Positions 5,908-7,572 of a stretch of 7,572 nt of DNA are shown here, piece by piece. Under the pieces are notes generated by a model. It did no database searches, had not been told where the DNA came from, and worked only from the letters and a program-made list of their open reading frames with translations. Source of the DNA: Actinomycetes bacterium (GTDB taxonomy: Bacteria; Actinomycetota; Actinomycetes; Actinomycetales; Cellulomonadaceae); assembly GCA_023426865.1 (NCBI GenBank), contig JAEZBT010000268.1, forward strand, positions 1 to 7,572. Reading direction: 5' to 3'. Made by a program: the position numbers and the translations under genes. The number at the start of each line of letters is the position of its first letter. The stretch's first letter is position 1.

Positions 5908-5915
5908 TTGGTCAC

Positions 5916-7436
5916 GTGACGCTGCCTGCCGACAGGCTGGTGAAGACAGACGAAGAACGCCGCGGCCGGAGTGCCGGTCCGCGGCGTTCCTGGGCCTCGG
6001 CCCAGCCGTTCGAGGCCCGGCCCACCCCGTTCAACAGCAGCGTCGCGCGGTCGCTGCGGTGGGCCGAGGTCTCGATCGCGTACCAGTGGCGGGCCGTGGC
6101 CCTCGACGCTCTCGCGGTCGTCGCCGTCGGTGTCCTTCTCGTGGTGCCGGTCTACGGTGCCGACCTCCAGACCGCGGGGCGAGTCTCCGTGGCCCTGCTG
6201 GGCTTCGTCGCGCTCGTCGCGATGTTCCGCGGGTACGACGCGCGGACGCTCGGCGACGGCTCCACCGAGGTGTCGGCGCTGCTGCGCGCCGGGTTCGTCG
6301 GCGCCACGGCGCTCATGGCGCTGAGCTACACCACCAAGGCCGAGGTCTCCCGCCTCGTGGTCTTCGCGGGCGTCCCCACGATCGTGCTGCTCGCCCTGCT
6401 GGGCCGGTACGCGCAGCGGCAGTTCCTGCACCGGCACCGCGCCCGCGGCGTGGCGATGATGCGCACGCTCGTCATCGGCGACCCGACGTCGGTCGCGCGC
6501 GTCGTGGGGGACCTCGTCCGCGACCCCTCGCACGGCTTCCAGGTGGCGGGCGTGTGCCTGCCCAGCGTCGACGAGCCGCCGCCCGTGCCGGGCGTGCCCG
6601 TCGTCGGCGCGGTCGCCGACGTGCCCCAGGTGGTCGCCGACCGGGCGATCGAGACGGTCGTCGTCGCCGGCTCGCACATGAGCGGCGAGGCGTTGCGCCG
6701 GATGAGCTGGGCGCTCGCCCGCGCAGGCGCGCAGCTCATCGTCGCGCCGGACCTGGTCGAGGTCACCGGCCCGCGCCTGAACCTGCGCCCGACCGCCGGC
6801 CTCGTCCTCCTCGAGGTGCAGACGGGCGCACCGCCCAGCCAGACCATCGCGAAGTCGGCCCTCGACCGGGGCCTGGGCACGTTCCTGCTGCTGCTCGCCG
6901 CGCCCGTCATCGCGATCGCGGCCCTCGCCGTGCGGCTCACCTCGCCCGGCCCGGCCTTCTACCGGCAGACCCGCGTGGGCGTCGACGGACGCACCTTCAC
7001 GCTGTGGAAGCTGCGCAGCATGTACCTCGACGCCGACGCGCGGCGGGAGGCGTACCTCGCGCAGACCGACCGCGACGGGCCCATGTTCAAGATGCGCAGG
7101 GACCCGCGCGTCACGCCCGTCGGGCGCGTCCTGCGCCGGTACTCGATCGACGAGCTGCCGCAGCTGTGGAACGTCGTGACCGGCGACATGTCGCTGGTGG
7201 GCCCGCGGCCACCGCTGGAGTCGGAGGTCGCGACGTACGCCGACCACGTGCACCGCCGCCTGCACGTCCGCCCGGGCCTGACGGGGCTCTGGCAGGTCAG
7301 CGGCCGCGCCGACCTGTCCTGGGAGGAGTCGGTCCGCCTCGACCTGCGCTACGTGGACAACTGGTCGCTCGCCATGGACCTGCTCATCCTGTGGAAGACG
7401 TTCCGCGCCGTCGTCGGGGGCTCGGGTGCGTACTGA
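5916..7436 (+). CDS. Polyprenyl glycosylphosphotransferase (sugar transferase, WcaJ/CpsE type)
   Basis: This membrane enzyme transfers a sugar-1-phosphate from a nucleotide sugar to undecaprenyl phosphate, the first step of exopolysaccharide or capsule repeat-unit synthesis. The 506 residues fit the large form of the family. A polar N-terminal tail (1-58) precedes four membrane helices (about 60-80, 89-104, 119-138, 145-163). A Rossmann-like middle domain follows from about 178, with LVIGDPTSVARVV. The catalytic transferase domain begins at about Lys313 and its membrane helix (about 320-345). It carries SPGPAFYRQTRVG, LWKLRSM, the DELP motif (Asp412-Pro415), MSLVGPRPPL and RPGLTGLWQVSGR (452-463). 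The GTG at 5916 keeps the full N-terminus; GTG at 5940 has no ribosome-binding site. Sugar specificity (glucose, galactose or other) cannot be read from the sequence. No other polysaccharide gene is in the window. Confidence 0.94.
   Translation: MTLPADRLVKTDEERRGRSAGPRRSWASAQPFEARPTPFNSSVARSLRWAEVSIAYQWRAVALDALAVVAVGVLLVVPVYGADLQTAGRVSVALLGFVALVAMFRGYDARTLGDGSTEVSALLRAGFVGATALMALSYTTKAEVSRLVVFAGVPTIVLLALLGRYAQRQFLHRHRARGVAMMRTLVIGDPTSVARVVGDLVRDPSHGFQVAGVCLPSVDEPPPVPGVPVVGAVADVPQVVADRAIETVVVAGSHMSGEALRRMSWALARAGAQLIVAPDLVEVTGPRLNLRPTAGLVLLEVQTGAPPSQTIAKSALDRGLGTFLLLLAAPVIAIAALAVRLTSPGPAFYRQTRVGVDGRTFTLWKLRSMYLDADARREAYLAQTDRDGPMFKMRRDPRVTPVGRVLRRYSIDELPQLWNVVTGDMSLVGPRPPLESEVATYADHVHRRLHVRPGLTGLWQVSGRADLSWEESVRLDLRYVDNWSLAMDLLILWKTFRAVVGGSGAY
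5955..5989 (-). terminator. Inverted repeat in the 5' end of the glycosyltransferase; terminator-like on the minus strand
   Basis: GAACGCCGCGG (5955-5965) and CCGCGGCGTTC (5979-5989) are perfect 11-base complements. Inside, CCGG (5966-5969) pairs with CCGG (5974-5977) around AGTG, leaving one bulged T. Read on the minus strand the stem is followed by TTCGTCTGTCTTC, a T-rich tail like that of an intrinsic terminator. On the plus strand no T-run follows. It lies within codons 14-25, in a tail that carries no known function. Confidence 0.4.
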
Positions 7437-7469
7437 GCGACGCGCCGGGTCACGCCCCGGGGTGTGCCG

Positions 7470-7572
7470 ATGGCGTTGACCGCGCTGGAGAAGCACGAGC
7501 GCGACGCCGCCGCCGTCCTGCCCGCCGCCGCGCACGCGTTCTTCGCGTCGGGGTCCGGCGACGAGGTCGCGC
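7470..7572 (+). CDS. Probable FMN-dependent alpha-hydroxy-acid oxidase/dehydrogenase, N-terminus (partial)
   Basis: An ATG at 7470 opens a frame that runs to the window edge, giving 34 residues. GGGG at 7459-7462, seven bases upstream, is a modest ribosome-binding site. The N-terminus contains an AAAVLP segment followed by FFASGSGDE, which resembles the LP-x(5-7)-[FY]-x-x-GG[AS]GDE opening of the family that includes lactate oxidase, glycolate oxidase and mandelate dehydrogenase. These enzymes oxidise 2-hydroxy acids to 2-oxo acids using FMN. Catalytic residues lie outside the window, so the call rests on this short match. The second Gly of the usual GG is Ser here. It follows the glycosyltransferase after 33 bases and may be co-transcribed, though it has no obvious link to polysaccharide synthesis. 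Confidence 0.5.
   Translation, partial: MALTALEKHERDAAAVLPAAAHAFFASGSGDEVA

Larger units (their letters stand above)
5686..5915 (+). promoter_or_regulatory. Upstream control region of the glycosyltransferase
   Basis: This 230-base gap has no credible coding frame. From about 5770 to 5900 it is visibly richer in A and T than anything else in the window. It contains GTGCA repeated as GTGCA-AAT-GTGCA (5773-5785), GTTGGG at 5790 and 5820, GTTAA at 5806 and 5828, a small hairpin CCGAG/CTCGG (5844-5859) and a possible extended -10 site at 5872-5877. I see no clear terminator after pth and no riboswitch I can name. Such an AT-richer, repeat-bearing leader suggests dedicated regulation of polysaccharide synthesis, by protein or RNA. 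Confidence 0.55.

Noticed and set aside
5770..5915. A c-di-GMP (GEMM) or c-di-AMP (ydaO) riboswitch before the glycosyltransferase
   Set aside because: Short resemblances such as an AACCC/GGGTT pair occur, but the conserved core sequences and helix layout are not visible.
7445..7460. CCGGG/CCCGG hairpin after the glycosyltransferase as a terminator
   Set aside because: Only 5 pairs, no T-run, and the next gene starts within 33 bases, so a stop here is not supported.
5871..7535. A 554-codon minus-strand frame opposite the glycosyltransferase
   Set aside because: Arg/His/Asp/Gly-rich low-complexity product with no motif, antisense to a gene with clear family motifs.

Overview
The window is very GC-rich, with GTG and TTG starts, almost every third codon position G or C, and a gene order typical of high-GC Gram-positive bacteria. 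Protein wording and synteny suggest an actinobacterium, perhaps near Cellulomonas and other Micrococcales; that genus-level guess comes from memory of related proteins, not a search. The block TetR regulator / glmU / prs / rplY / pth matches the layout I recall around Mycobacterium tuberculosis Rv1019-Rv1014c, so most of the window is conserved housekeeping chromosome.

Layout, left to right. Bases 1-75 hold the last 24 codons of a plus-strand gene. A minus-strand pair follows: a TetR-family regulator (577-1215), then a MarR-family regulator (92-580), overlapping by four bases. Reading right from the divergent gap are a tRNA-Gln (UUG), then glmU, prs, rplY and pth, all plus strand. glmU and prs are 6 bases apart and surely co-transcribed. 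rplY has a probable promoter and a long leader inside a 257-base gap. pth follows rplY after a 103-base gap containing a strong hairpin. After a less GC-rich 230-base intergenic region comes a 506-residue polyprenyl glycosylphosphotransferase, the enzyme that starts exopolysaccharide or capsule repeat-unit assembly. The last 103 bases begin another plus-strand gene, probably an FMN-dependent alpha-hydroxy-acid oxidase.

How the genes fit together: GlmU makes UDP-N-acetylglucosamine for the cell wall, Prs makes PRPP for nucleotides, histidine and tryptophan, L25 binds 5S rRNA in the ribosome, and Pth recycles peptidyl-tRNA. The glycosyltransferase loads a sugar-phosphate on the lipid carrier also used for cell-wall synthesis. 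It probably heads or belongs to a surface-polysaccharide unit with its own control.

I see no mobile element, CRISPR array, phage gene or defence system, and no convincing undescribed system. The features most worth a second look are non-coding: the leader of the glycosyltransferase gene (repeats, a possible masked ribosome-binding site, a palindrome over the start codon), a perfect 11-bp inverted repeat inside its first codons that reads like a terminator on the opposite strand, and the rplY leader and rplY-pth hairpins.
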